Source: Rhizobium glycinendophyticum (GTDB taxonomy: Bacteria > Pseudomonadota > Alphaproteobacteria > Rhizobiales > Rhizobiaceae). From it: DNA of 64,000 bases. The stretch's first letter is position 1. The number at the start of each line of letters is the position of its first letter. The position numbers and the translations under genes were made by a program. This document shows positions 51,968 to 61,647 of the stretch, one piece after another. The DNA is taken from contig NZ_VFYP01000001.1 of assembly GCF_006443685.1 (NCBI RefSeq), positions 2,604,001-2,668,000 on the forward strand. The letters are read 5' to 3'. Below the pieces are notes generated by a model that worked only from the letters and a program-made list of their open reading frames with translations, did not search any database and had not been told where the DNA came from.

Positions 51968-54529
51968 TCAGCTCCGCGGCTTCAAATTCTCAGGATCATA
52001 CAGCGGCTTATACCCAACCGCCGCGACCTCGACCGGGAAGCTCTCGGCGAAGTATTCCACATTCAGCTTCCGCCCCACTTCGCAATACTCCGCCGGCAGA
52101 TAGGCGAGCGCGATGTTCTTGCCGATGGTCGGGCCGAAGGCGACCGATGTCGTGTAGGAGCGACGGCCGAGGCTGTCGATCAGGACTTCGCCGGTGGCGG
52201 GGTCGACGACCGGCATGGAGCCGACGGGGTAGCGGGCGATGCCCTTGCTGTCGACATTGTCGGTCATGACGAGCGTGCAGAGCATGGCGGGCTGCTTGTC
52301 GCGGGCCTTGTATTCGAGATGCTTGGCCTTGCCGCGGAAATCGGCTTCCTTGACCTTCGGGCGGGCGAGATCCGCCTCGATCAGGTTGTATTGGGTCAAG
52401 AGATCGGCATTCTGCAGGCGCAGGCTCTTTTCCATGCGGCGCGAGTTGGCATAGGTCTCAACGCCGAAGGCCATCACACCCGTTGCACGAAGTGCATCCC
52501 AGACGGCGAGGCCGTCTTCGTATTTCATGTGCAGTTCCCAGCCCTGCTCGCCGACATAGGAGATGCGGAAGGCCGTGACGGACTTGCCGGCGATTTCGAT
52601 CTGCTTGATTGCGGCGAAGGGGAAGTTTTCCGGGTCGAGACCAGCCGGGTCGGCGACGGCCTTTTTCAGCGTCACGCGGGCGTTCGGGCCCCAGATGCCG
52701 ATGGTGATGTATTTTTCCGAGGTGTCGGTGATGGTGACATCTAGGCCGCGATCCTGGGCGACGCGTTTCATGTAGTGGAAGTCGCGCGGGCCGGCGTCGG
52801 CGCCATTCACCAGGCGGCAGCGGTCGGCCATGCGGAAGACGGTGAAGTCCGCGCGCACCATGCCCTCGTCGTCGAGGAAGTGGGTATAGATGCCCTTGCC
52901 GATATTCGCGTCGCCACCGATCTTGGCGGCGCAGAGCCATTCGAGTAGCTCGACATGGTCAGGACCTTCGATGTCGACCATGTGGAAATGGCTGAGGTTG
53001 ACGATGCCGCAATCCTCGCTCATCGCCAGATGTTCGGCATTCGAAACACGCCAGAAGTGTCGGTTATCCCATTCGTTTTCACGAACCGGAACGCGGTCGC
53101 CATATTTCTCCAGGAGGTGTTCGTTGGCGGCATAGCCATGCGCACGCTCCCAGCCGCCAAGCTCCATGAAGTAGCCGCCGAGCTCGACTTCGCGCTCATA
53201 CATCGGCGAGCGCTTGACGCCACGACCGGACGCATAGGGCTCGCGGGTGTGTACGGCGGGGAAATAGATCTTCTGGGCGGCTTCGTAGCAGCGGCCCTCG
53301 ATGAACTTCTCTTCCAGCTGGTGCGGATAGAAACGGGCGTAATCGATCGAGGAATGATCGATCTCGGTGCGGCCGTCGGTCATCCAGTCGGCGATCAGCT
53401 TGCCGTAGCCAGGGCCGTCCTTGACCCAGATGGCGACGCAATACCAGAGGCCGCGCACCTTCTGGCTTTCGCCACAGGACGGGCCGCCGGCAGCGGACAC
53501 CTGCAGCAGGCCGTTGAACGAATGGCTCTCGTTATAGCCGAGTTCGCCAAGAATCGGGGTGAGCTCCATGGCGCGCTCGAGCGGCTCGAGGATCTGCTCC
53601 ATGTCGAGGTCGCGCTGCGAGGGCGAAAGGCGTGCCTCGTGCTTTTCGAGGAGCTCGCGCGGATGGCACATGCGCGGATTGTGCTGCTCGTAATAGCCCC
53701 ATTCGATCTGGCCGCCTTCGGTGGTCTTCGGGTCGCCGGTGTCACGCATATAGGCGGAATTGCCCTGGTCGCGCAGCAGCGGATAGCCGATTTCCTTACC
53801 CGTGCCTTCGAACTCGTTATACGGACCGAAGAAGGTGAGCGGATGGTCGACCGGCATGACGGGCAGGTCTTCGCCGACCATTTCTGCGATCAGGCGACCC
53901 CAGAGGCCGGCGCAGACGATGACGTGATCGGCCATGATCGTGCCGCGATGGGTGACGACGCCCTTGATGCGGCCGCCTTCGACGATCAGCGACTTGGCCG
54001 GCGTGTTGCCGAACATCTGGAGCTTGCCGGACTTTTCAGCCGCATCGACGAGCTTGCCGGCAACGGTCTGGGAGCGCGGGATGACGAGGCCGGCGTCCGG
54101 ATCGAACAGGCCGCCCATGACCTGGTCTTCCTCGATCAGCGGGAAGAGCTGCTTGATTTCGGCGGGTGAAACATAATGGGCGCGGGTGCCGAAGGCGCGG
54201 GCGGACGAGAGCTTGCGCTTGATCTCTTCCATCCAGGTGTCGTCACCGGTGCGGGCGACTTCCAACCCGCCGATGCGGGCGTAGTGGCCCATCTTCTCGT
54301 AGAAATCGATCGAATACTGGGTGGTCCAGACCGAGAGATAGTCGTGGGATGTGGTGTAACAGAAGTCCGAGGCATGGGCCGTGGAGCCGATATCGGTCGG
54401 GATGCCCGACTTGTCGATGCCGACGATGTCGTCCCAGCCGCGCTCGATCAGGTGATGGGCGATGGAGGCGCCGACGATGCCCCCCAAACCGATGATGACG
54501 ACTTTTGCCTTGGACGGAAACTCTGCCAT
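51968..54529 (-). CDS. Dimethylglycine dehydrogenase-like FAD/folate protein
   Basis: 853 residues. An FAD-binding site begins the protein (KVVIIGLGGIVGASIAHHL), an amine-oxidase core follows, and the C-terminal 400 residues are the GcvT-type folate domain with a final barrel (SLGRRSYTTSVAFGPTIGKN). In this family N-methyl groups of dimethylglycine or sarcosine pass to tetrahydrofolate. The ATG at 54529 gives MAEFPSKAK; upstream extension is not coding. It stands alone, so the substrate is not proven. Confidence 0.9.
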   Translation of the reverse strand: MAEFPSKAKVVIIGLGGIVGASIAHHLIERGWDDIVGIDKSGIPTDIGSTAHASDFCYTTSHDYLSVWTTQYSIDFYEKMGHYARIGGLEVARTGDDTWMEEIKRKLSSARAFGTRAHYVSPAEIKQLFPLIEEDQVMGGLFDPDAGLVIPRSQTVAGKLVDAAEKSGKLQMFGNTPAKSLIVEGGRIKGVVTHRGTIMADHVIVCAGLWGRLIAEMVGEDLPVMPVDHPLTFFGPYNEFEGTGKEIGYPLLRDQGNSAYMRDTGDPKTTEGGQIEWGYYEQHNPRMCHPRELLEKHEARLSPSQRDLDMEQILEPLERAMELTPILGELGYNESHSFNGLLQVSAAGGPSCGESQKVRGLWYCVAIWVKDGPGYGKLIADWMTDGRTEIDHSSIDYARFYPHQLEEKFIEGRCYEAAQKIYFPAVHTREPYASGRGVKRSPMYEREVELGGYFMELGGWERAHGYAANEHLLEKYGDRVPVRENEWDNRHFWRVSNAEHLAMSEDCGIVNLSHFHMVDIEGPDHVELLEWLCAAKIGGDANIGKGIYTHFLDDEGMVRADFTVFRMADRCRLVNGADAGPRDFHYMKRVAQDRGLDVTITDTSEKYITIGIWGPNARVTLKKAVADPAGLDPENFPFAAIKQIEIAGKSVTAFRISYVGEQGWELHMKYEDGLAVWDALRATGVMAFGVETYANSRRMEKSLRLQNADLLTQYNLIEADLARPKVKEADFRGKAKHLEYKARDKQPAMLCTLVMTDNVDSKGIARYPVGSMPVVDPATGEVLIDSLGRRSYTTSVAFGPTIGKNIALAYLPAEYCEVGRKLNVEYFAESFPVEVAAVGYKPLYDPENLKPRS

Positions 54530-54714
54530 GGTCTTTACGATGCCCTGATATCTGGGAGTGGATGTTCTGCCCGCGATCTTAAGAGCAGGCCCGAGACATT
54601 TGCAGCCTGTCTGCGACATTCTGCAAGATCCCCACGACCCGGGCAAACCCTTGTCCAAGGCGCGATCCGTCGGATCGCGGCGACAAGGCCCTCGGTCGTG
54701 TCGTGAGAAGAACA

Positions 54715-54743
54715 GGAAAGGGCGCCGGCATGAACCGGCGCCC
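54715..54743 (-). terminator. Hairpin after the PNPOx-fold gene
   Basis: GGGCGCCGG and CCGGCGCCC pair perfectly (9 bp, loop of 6), with TTTCCTGTTCTT on the minus strand after it. It lies 42 bases beyond the stop codon. Confidence 0.6.
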
Positions 54744-54784
54744 TGAGACGCGTTTGCGTCATGGACAAATCCTTGGGCGTCGTC

Positions 54785-55216
54785 TCAGACGGAGATCGTG
54801 CCGTTGTCCTCGCCGTCCCAGTATTCGATCCTCTCGGCATGCACTTTGATGAGGATGATGCCGGGCGTGTCGATGCCATCAGGAAACCAGCGGTCGAGAT
54901 CCTTGGTCCAGTGCGCCTCGAACACCGCCTTGTCGGCGATCAGGCTGGCGCGGCCCTGGACGGCGACGAATATGCCGGGCTTGCCGAGCAGGCTGGGCGG
55001 GGCGGTGAAGGTGAGCGAGACGGTCGGGTCGGCGGTCAGTTCGCGGACCTTTCGCGTATCCGTATAGGAAAAGAAGAAGCTGTCGCCGTCGTAGTCGACC
55101 TCGCCATTGTTGCTCATCGGGCGGCTGGCGATGGCGCCGAATTCCGATTTGGTCAGCATCATGCAGAAGTCGATCTTCTTCATCTTGTGGGCGAGTTCGG
55201 GAAGGGTGAGTGTCAT
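54785..55216 (-). CDS. Pyridoxamine-phosphate-oxidase-fold general stress protein
   Basis: 143 residues. A FMN-binding split barrel with FCMMLTKSEFGAIASRPMS, SFFFSYTDTRKVRELTADP and TFTAPPSLLGKPGIFVAVQG. These proteins bind FMN or heme-like cofactors; the exact role is unknown. The start has a GAAGG-like site upstream. Confidence 0.87.
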   Translation of the reverse strand: MTLTLPELAHKMKKIDFCMMLTKSEFGAIASRPMSNNGEVDYDGDSFFFSYTDTRKVRELTADPTVSLTFTAPPSLLGKPGIFVAVQGRASLIADKAVFEAHWTKDLDRWFPDGIDTPGIILIKVHAERIEYWDGEDNGTISV

Positions 55217-55490
55217 TGGGGCCTCCGGTTCGGGTTCCTTCCAACAAGGGTTGCGGCTGCCGAAGGTTCCGCGAGGAAAGGTGTGGCCGCGCTCTTGGCG
55301 ACGGAGTGCTGCCTCGAGAGAAGAGGTCTCTGGTGCAAAAAGCGGGGGATTCCGCCTGAATCGCCACTTTGCCGCCCTTGTGCCGCCTCAGTTGGATCAA
55401 TCTTGGCGCTTAGACGTTGTTCCACGCTGCCCGAGAAGCCGATAACGGCCACCTCCCCGACGGGCAGCAGAACATGGAAGGAGATTTGCC

Positions 55491-56021
55491 ATGAAGACCC
55501 TGATCGCGGCCAGCCTTGCCGCCCTGCCCTTGCTGGCCGCTGCCGGCACCACCCACGCGGCCGACATGACCTATGCCGAGCCCGCTCCCACGTTCCAGGA
55601 ACAGGACCGCGTCGGCGGCGTTCGCATCGGTTATCTCGACTGCCAGATCGGTTCCGGTTTCGGCTACGTTCTCGGTTCCGCCAAGACCGCCGACTGCGCC
55701 TTTACCTCCGTGATCGACGGTGAACCGCTCGACACCTATTCCGGCTCCATCAAGAAGTTCGGCGTCGACCTCGGCTACACCGCCAAGGGCCGCATCATCT
55801 GGGCCGTCTTCGCCCCGACCGCCGGCTATCACAAGGGTTCGCTCGGCGGCCTTTATGGCGGCGCGACGGCTGAAGCCACCATCGGCGCCGGCGTCGGCGC
55901 CAACGTTCTCTTCGGTGGCACCTCCGGCTCGATCCATCTGCAGCCGGTCAGCGTGACGGGCCAGCTCGGCCTCAACATCGCCGCCACCGGCACCTCGATG
56001 ACGCTGCAGCCGGCCAGCTGA
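55491..56021 (+). CDS. DUF992 exported protein
   Basis: 176 residues with a signal peptide (KTLIAASLAALPLLAAAGTTHA) and the DUF992 pattern (RIGYLDCQIGSGFGYVLGSAK, then DCAF, GVDLGYTAKGRIIWAVFAP, GANVLFGG, SIHLQPVSVTGQLG). Family members are small periplasmic or outer membrane proteins of rhizobia with unknown role. A strong terminator follows. Confidence 0.92.
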   Translation: MKTLIAASLAALPLLAAAGTTHAADMTYAEPAPTFQEQDRVGGVRIGYLDCQIGSGFGYVLGSAKTADCAFTSVIDGEPLDTYSGSIKKFGVDLGYTAKGRIIWAVFAPTAGYHKGSLGGLYGGATAEATIGAGVGANVLFGGTSGSIHLQPVSVTGQLGLNIAATGTSMTLQPAS

Positions 56022-56046
56022 TCGGTTCACGTCGTCGGACACAAGA

Positions 56047-56076
56047 AAGGCGCCTCGCGAGGGGCGCCTTTTTTTT
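56047..56076 (+). terminator. Intrinsic terminator
   Basis: AAGGCGCC pairs with GGCGCCTT, followed by eight Ts. It ends the DUF992 transcript. Confidence 0.85.
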
Positions 56077-56090
56077 CGTGGTGGGTTGTG

Positions 56091-56231
56091 ACAAAGTCCC
56101 CTCCCAAACCCTCCCCACAAGGGGGAGGGCTTAACCCTGCGGCGCGCTCTCAGATTGGGGTCGAAGAGACGCCGCGAGTCCTCTCCCCCCTTGTGGGGGA
56201 GATGGGCGGCAGCCCAGAGGGGGACTTTGAC
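56091..56231. repeat. MITE-like palindromic element
   Basis: 141 bases with inverted ends (ACAAAGTCCCCTC and GAGGGGGACTTTGA) and two internal inverted boxes (CCTCCCCACAAGGGGGAGG and the reverse). It lies between DUF992 and the ABC exporter gene. Confidence 0.65.
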
Positions 56232-56249
56232 CCCGCCATCCCGATGGCA

Positions 56250-58082
56250 TCACCCCTCCGCCTCCAGAAACCCGCCCGATTGCCGCGCCCAGAGGCCGGC
56301 ATAATGGCCGCCGAGCGCCAGCAGCTCGCCATGGGTGCCCTGCTCAACGATGCGCCCCTTGTCGAGGATCACGAGCCGGTCCATGGCGGCGATGGTCGAG
56401 AGGCGGTGGGCGATGGCGATCACGGTGCGGTTCTGCATCAGGTCTTCGAGGCTCGCCTGGATCGCCTGCTCGACTTCCGAATCGAGCGCCGAGGTCGCCT
56501 CGTCGAGGATCAGGATCGGCGCGTTCTTAAGGATGACGCGGGCGATCGCGATGCGCTGGCGCTGGCCGCCGGAGAGTTTGACGCCGCGTTCGCCGACATG
56601 GGCGTCAAAGCCGGTGCGGCCATGCCAGTCGGAGAGCTGTTCGATGAATTCCACCGCATGCGCCTGGCGTGCCGCCTCGATCACCTCGGCGCGGGTCGCC
56701 GAGCGGCGGCCATAGGCAATGTTGTCGTGGATCGAGCGGTGCAAAAGCGAGGTGTCCTGGGTGACGACGGAGATGTGTTCGCGGATGCTCGCCTGGGTCG
56801 CCTGGGACACATCCTGGCCGTCGATGGTGATACGGCCAGACTCTACGTCGTAGAAGCGCAGGAGCAGGTTGACCAGGGTCGACTTGCCGGCGCCGGAACG
56901 GCCGACGAGGCCAATGCGCTCGCCGGGCTTGATGTCGAGCGAGAGGTCTTCGATGATCCCGCCCTTGCGGCCGTAGTGGAAGGAGACGTTGTCGAAGCGG
57001 ATGGCGCCGCGGGTGACCACCAGCGGCTTGGCGGACGACGGATCGGTCAGCCCGATCGGCTTGGCGATCGTGTCCATCGCCTCGTGCACGGTGCCGACCT
57101 GATCCGAAATCTGGGTGATTTCCTGGGCGACACGGGCAGACGTGCCGGAGATCTGCAAGGTCATCGGCAGCACCATGGCGACGATGTCGATGCCGATGGC
57201 GCCATCGGCCCAGAGCGTGACGGCCATCCAGGTGGTGCCGGCGATGAGAAGGCCGGAGAGCAGCGTCAGGCCGAGCGAAAACAGCGACAGCCAGCGATGC
57301 TGGGTGATCATGCGCGCGGTGTGCTGGTCGACGGATTCGCGAACAAACTGGTCTTCCTCTTCCGGGCGGGCGAAGAGCTTGACCGTCATGATATTGGTAT
57401 AGCTGTCGACGATGCGGCCGACGAAATCGGAGCGCGCATAGGCAATCGCCTTCGAGCCACGGCGGATCTGCGGCACGATGGCGATGAGAAAGCCGACATA
57501 GGCGAGCGTCCAGAGCGCCACCGGCAGCACCAGCCACCAGCTGGCGGCCGCCAGAATTCCGGAGGTAATGACGCCGAGCGCCACGAGATACCAGACGACG
57601 GAAATGACCGAAACGACGGAGCTTCGCAGCGTGTGGCCGATTTCCAGCACCCGCGAGCCGATGCGCCCGGCAAAATCGTTCTGGAAGAAGGAGAGGTTCT
57701 GGCGAATGACGTGCCAATGGCTCTGCCAGCGCACCATGTTGGTGACACCGGGCGCGATCGCTTGGTTGAGCACGAGACCCTGCAGGGCCGTGACCAGCGG
57801 CCGGATGACGAGGACGAGCAGGATGAGCCCGAAGATCAGCGAGGCGCCGTCGGCAAAGACCCGGTCGGGCGTGGTCGCCGTCAGCACCTTGACGAGTTTA
57901 CCCATGAAAACGGGGATCGCCGCATCGGCGAGCGCCACGAACAGGCTGGCGAAGATCAGCGCGATGAACAGGCCCTTGGCCTGGCGCACGAAGAACCAGT
58001 AAAACCGCAGGAGACCTTCCGGCGGATTGCCGGGTGTTTCGCGGGCCGTGGGAACGATGATCGTCTCGAAAAAGCGCAGCAT
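56250..58082 (-). CDS. ABC exporter, fused membrane and ATP-binding domains (paralogue)
   Basis: 610 residues from the ATG at 58082. It aligns along its whole length with the exporter at 800-2716: six membrane helices, Walker A GRSGAGKST, the LSGGQRQRIAIAR signature and Walker B ILILDEATSALD. Possible lipid or drug export, as a homodimer or a heterodimer with the first protein. The start is by analogy with the paralogue (hydrophilic N-terminal part); the ribosome site is weak. Confidence 0.9.
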   Translation of the reverse strand: MLRFFETIIVPTARETPGNPPEGLLRFYWFFVRQAKGLFIALIFASLFVALADAAIPVFMGKLVKVLTATTPDRVFADGASLIFGLILLVLVIRPLVTALQGLVLNQAIAPGVTNMVRWQSHWHVIRQNLSFFQNDFAGRIGSRVLEIGHTLRSSVVSVISVVWYLVALGVITSGILAAASWWLVLPVALWTLAYVGFLIAIVPQIRRGSKAIAYARSDFVGRIVDSYTNIMTVKLFARPEEEDQFVRESVDQHTARMITQHRWLSLFSLGLTLLSGLLIAGTTWMAVTLWADGAIGIDIVAMVLPMTLQISGTSARVAQEITQISDQVGTVHEAMDTIAKPIGLTDPSSAKPLVVTRGAIRFDNVSFHYGRKGGIIEDLSLDIKPGERIGLVGRSGAGKSTLVNLLLRFYDVESGRITIDGQDVSQATQASIREHISVVTQDTSLLHRSIHDNIAYGRRSATRAEVIEAARQAHAVEFIEQLSDWHGRTGFDAHVGERGVKLSGGQRQRIAIARVILKNAPILILDEATSALDSEVEQAIQASLEDLMQNRTVIAIAHRLSTIAAMDRLVILDKGRIVEQGTHGELLALGGHYAGLWARQSGGFLEAEG

Positions 58083-58234
58083 GAAAAGGGCTCTGGAAAA
58101 GCAGCGTCCTCGCAAGCGGAGGAGGCAAGGAGAATCGGGGGCAGTGAAGGTTTGCCATTCGGCGCCTGCATTCGGACAATTTCGCGACAGCGCGCGGCGA
58201 AAACTGGCGGTGTCTCCTGCAGTGGGCACGAAGG

Positions 58235-59047
58235 CTAGGCCTCCTGCGCAAGACGGCGGATATGCTCGGCCACATCAGGATCAACAGGGGTGTAGACCAT
58301 GAGGTTGAGATCGACGCGCCCGTCGACGGCGAAAGCGGAGAATTCGAGGTCGATCGTGCCAAGGACCGGGTGGTTCAGGCGCTTGGCCCCCTCGCCCGGA
58401 ACGCTGATCTGGTTTTCACCCCACAAGCGGCGGAAATCGGGACTTGCCTGGGAGAGTTCTTCGACCAGCTGTGTCGTCTGCGACATGGCACCCGCCCGCG
58501 CCGCATCGGCGCGAAAGGCCGCGACACAGAAACGGGCGATCGTTTCCCAGTCGTGCTGCTTGGCCCGAACCTCCGGATTGGTGAATATGAAGCGCAGCAT
58601 GTTGCGCTGCCCGGGCGGCAGCTTACCGTAATCGGACAGAACGACGGTCGCGGCCCTGTTCCAGGCCACCACATCCCAGGTTGCCGTCTTGACCACGGCA
58701 GGGCAGGTTTCCAGACGGTCGAGGAAACGCTGCAGGCGGGGGCTGACGCCGTCGACCGAGGTGTAGCGTGCCTCGGGCGGTCTCCCGAGACCGAGCATGA
58801 ACATGTGCTCGCGCTCGGCCTCGGTCATCAGCATGGCGCGGGCAATCCGGTTCAGCACGTCGGCCGAAGGTGCCCCGCCGCGCCCCTGTTCCAGCCAAGT
58901 GTACCAGGTCGGGCTGATGTTCGCCCGCTGAGCCACCTCCTCGCGCCGCAGCCCCGGTGTGCGGCGACGTCCAGAAAGGCCGAAAGTTGCCGGGTCCAGC
59001 CGCATCCTGCGGTCACGCAGGAAACTCGCCAATGTTGCTGCCGCCAT
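58235..59047 (-). CDS. XRE-type regulator with MmyB-like ligand domain
   Basis: 270 residues. The N-terminal HTH is GLRREEVAQRANISPTWYTW; the C-terminal MmyB-like domain (about 100-270) starts at SPRLQRFLDRLETCPAVVKT. It is divergent from the SDR gene across 106 bases, so likely controls it. A GTG at 59056 is another possible start. Confidence 0.9.
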   Translation of the reverse strand: MAAATLASFLRDRRMRLDPATFGLSGRRRTPGLRREEVAQRANISPTWYTWLEQGRGGAPSADVLNRIARAMLMTEAEREHMFMLGLGRPPEARYTSVDGVSPRLQRFLDRLETCPAVVKTATWDVVAWNRAATVVLSDYGKLPPGQRNMLRFIFTNPEVRAKQHDWETIARFCVAAFRADAARAGAMSQTTQLVEELSQASPDFRRLWGENQISVPGEGAKRLNHPVLGTIDLEFSAFAVDGRVDLNLMVYTPVDPDVAEHIRRLAQEA

Positions 59048-59153
59048 GCCGGACACCGATCCTGAGAGGAATTATACCATGATAAAGTCACTACTTTAAC
59101 AGGATACACAGTCTGTCATTGCTTGTCTGCATCAACAACGCAGGAAGATTGAC

Positions 59154-60041
59154 ATGCGCATTTTCGTTACCGGCGCCACCGGCTTCATCGGCTCCGCCGT
59201 CCTTCCCGAACTGCTCGCGGCCGGACACCAGGTCCTCGGCCTGACTCGCTCGGAACAGGGGGCGGAAAAACTGCAGGCGGCAGGTGCAGAGGCCCATCTC
59301 GGCACGCTGGAAGAGCCGGAGAGCCTGACGCGCGGCGCGGAACAGGCCGATGCCGTCATCCACCTCGCCTTCGACCACGACTTTTCGAGATTTGCCGCCA
59401 ATTGCGAGAAGGACGCCGCATCCATTGCCGCCCTCGGCGAGGCATTCGCCGGCTCCGACAGACCAATCCTGATCACCTCGGGGATCGGCATGGGCATCGC
59501 CTCCTCCGGGCAACTGGCAAGAGAAGACGTCCTGGACGTCGAGCATGGCAATCCGCGCATCGCCTCCGAACTGGCGGGCAGGAAGCTGCTGGAGAAGGGC
59601 GTGAACCTGTCGACGATGCGCCTGTCGCAGATCCACGACACGAAGCGGCAGGGACTGGTGAGCTATCTGATCGACATTGCCCGTCAGAAGGGATGCGCGG
59701 CCTATGTCGGAGACGGATCGACCCGCTGGTCGGCATGCCACCTGACCGACACGGCGCGACTGTTCCGCCTGGCGATCGAGAAGGCGGATCGAGGGGCGCG
59801 TTATCACGCCGTGGCCGAGGAAAAGATCAGCCTCCTTGAGATTGCTAAGGCAATTTCGCGCGGCCTCGAACTTCCGGCGAAATCTGTGTCACGGGAACAG
59901 GCCGGAGAATTCCTCGGCCCAATGAGCGGCTTTGCCCACCTCGACATGCCGGCCTCCTCTGCCCGGACCCGCGAAGCGCTCGGCTGGGAGCCGACGGGAC
60001 CCGGCCTGCTCGAAGATCTGGCAGCGATGTTCGCCGAATAG
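59154..60041 (+). CDS. SDR / NAD-dependent epimerase-like protein
   Basis: 295 residues. The Rossmann start is IFVTGATGFIGSAVLPELLAAGH. The usual YxxxK is not in the normal place (the segment is ELAGRKLLEKG), so it is an atypical (extended) SDR. Substrate unknown. It is the likely target of the divergent MmyB-type regulator. Confidence 0.88.
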   Translation: MRIFVTGATGFIGSAVLPELLAAGHQVLGLTRSEQGAEKLQAAGAEAHLGTLEEPESLTRGAEQADAVIHLAFDHDFSRFAANCEKDAASIAALGEAFAGSDRPILITSGIGMGIASSGQLAREDVLDVEHGNPRIASELAGRKLLEKGVNLSTMRLSQIHDTKRQGLVSYLIDIARQKGCAAYVGDGSTRWSACHLTDTARLFRLAIEKADRGARYHAVAEEKISLLEIAKAISRGLELPAKSVSREQAGEFLGPMSGFAHLDMPASSARTREALGWEPTGPGLLEDLAAMFAE

Positions 60042-60047
60042 GAAAAC

Positions 60048-61550
60048 TCAGGTCCCGCAGAAGGTCCGCGTGACCCGTTCCTCGGGGGTCGGAGGCAGCC
60101 GCAGGTCGGCTGTCGCCGGGTCCTCGACATAAGGTGTGGCCAGCGCCTCGACCAGCCGATGGAAGAAGGAGAAGTCGCCGTAGACGGCCGCTGCGATCGC
60201 CTCCTCGATGCGGTGGTTTCGCGGAATGAGCGCGGGATTGACCGCCTCCATCGCCGCCTGCCGTTCGGCCGCCGTGCGACCGTCGTCGATGCGGGCGCGC
60301 CAGCGCGTCAGCCAGTCGGAAAGCCCGAGCGGGGCGCTGAAGATATCGGTGAGGGTCTCGACCGCAGCACCGCCGGCGACCTTGGAAAGCGTACGGAAAG
60401 TGAGCGTAAAATCCGCGCCCCCCTGATGCAGCAGTTCGAGGAAATCGCTGACCAGCGCCCGGTCGTCCTCCGCCTCGCCGGTGATGCCGAGCTTGTCGCG
60501 GAACGCTCGTAACCAGGCGGCCTGGAAGACGTCGCCATACGCCTTCAGGACGCCGTTCGCCGCCTCGATCGCTTTTTCCTCGTCGGCATCCAGCAGCGGC
60601 AACAGGCATTCGGCGAGCCGCGCGATGTTCCACTGGCCGATGCCCGGCTGGTTCGCATAGGCATAACGGCCGCGCTCGTCGATCGAGGAGAACACCTTGC
60701 GCGGATCGTATTCGTCGAGGAAGGCACAGGGGCCGAAATCGATGGTTTCGCCCGAAATCGCCATGTTGTCGGTGTTCATCACGCCGTGGATGAAACCGAT
60801 CGACAACCAGCGGGCAATCAGCCGCGCCTGGCGCTCTGCCACCAGCGTCAGCATGGCGAGGTAGGGATTTTCGGCCGTTCGCGCTTCCGGATAATGCCGG
60901 TCGATGACGTAATCGGCGAGCGCCCGCACCGCGTCCTCGTCGCCTTGCGCGGCGAAGAACTGGAACGTGCCGACGCGGATATGGCTTGCGGCGACGCGGG
61001 TAAAGACGGCGCCAGGCAGCATCGTCTCGCGCGCCACCTGCTCGCCGGTCGAGACAGCGGCGAGCGCCCGTGTGGCCGGCACGCCGAGTGCTGCAAAGGC
61101 TTCGGAGACGATGTATTCGCGCAGCACCGGCCCGAGCGCCGCCATGCCGTCGCCCCGACGCGAAAAGGCGGTGGGGCCGGAACCCTTCAGCTGGATGTCG
61201 AAACGCGCGCCCGTTGGCGAAACCACCTCGCCAAGCAAGAGCGCCCGCCCGTCGCCGAGCTGCGGATTGAAATGGCCGAACTGGTGGCCGGCATAGGCCT
61301 GGGCGAGCGGCGCGGCGCCGACCGGGATCACCTGGCCGGAAAACACCTGCGCCAGCCGCTCGTCATCGGCACCGGCGACGTCGAGACCCAGTTCTTCGGC
61401 GAGCGCATGATTGAACCGGATGAGTTTTGGCGCCCGCGCGGCCGCCGGCTTCGCGGGCCGGTGAAAGTGATTGGGCAGGCCGGCATAGGTATTGTCGAAG
61501 GCAAACAAGAACGTGCTCCCTGGCGACCGGATGAGTCTCGGACGCAGCAT
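60048..61550 (-). CDS. selO: Protein adenylyltransferase SelO
   Basis: 500 residues, pseudokinase-fold AMPylase that transfers AMP to Ser/Thr/Tyr of target proteins. Conserved parts: FDNTYAGLP, AYAGHQFGHFNPQLGDGRA, DIQLKGSGPTAFSRRGDG and HGVMNTDNMAISGETIDFGP with the metal ligands. The ATG at 61550 gives MLRPRLIRSPG; the longer frame is not needed. Confidence 0.94.
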   Translation of the reverse strand: MLRPRLIRSPGSTFLFAFDNTYAGLPNHFHRPAKPAAARAPKLIRFNHALAEELGLDVAGADDERLAQVFSGQVIPVGAAPLAQAYAGHQFGHFNPQLGDGRALLLGEVVSPTGARFDIQLKGSGPTAFSRRGDGMAALGPVLREYIVSEAFAALGVPATRALAAVSTGEQVARETMLPGAVFTRVAASHIRVGTFQFFAAQGDEDAVRALADYVIDRHYPEARTAENPYLAMLTLVAERQARLIARWLSIGFIHGVMNTDNMAISGETIDFGPCAFLDEYDPRKVFSSIDERGRYAYANQPGIGQWNIARLAECLLPLLDADEEKAIEAANGVLKAYGDVFQAAWLRAFRDKLGITGEAEDDRALVSDFLELLHQGGADFTLTFRTLSKVAGGAAVETLTDIFSAPLGLSDWLTRWRARIDDGRTAAERQAAMEAVNPALIPRNHRIEEAIAAAVYGDFSFFHRLVEALATPYVEDPATADLRLPPTPEERVTRTFCGT

Positions 61551-61647
61551 AATGTGTCGTAGTCCGGATATGGTGTCTAACGCGGCTGAGGCAAGAAAAA
61601 GCGGCAGCAGAAGGTTACAATGCCATTCTTCTCCGCCCCGGGTCGGC

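Noticed and set aside
52955..54169. 404-codon plus-strand frame opposite the dimethylglycine dehydrogenase
   Set aside because: Antisense shadow; the minus-strand protein is a clear FAD/GcvT family member.
55234..55270. GGAAC boxes upstream of the PNPOx-fold gene as an EcfG promoter
   Set aside because: No CGTT-like -10 at 16 or 17 bases; the closest match has a 19-base spacing.
56088..58238. 716-codon plus-strand frame opposite the second ABC exporter
   Set aside because: Antisense shadow that also reads through the palindromic element.
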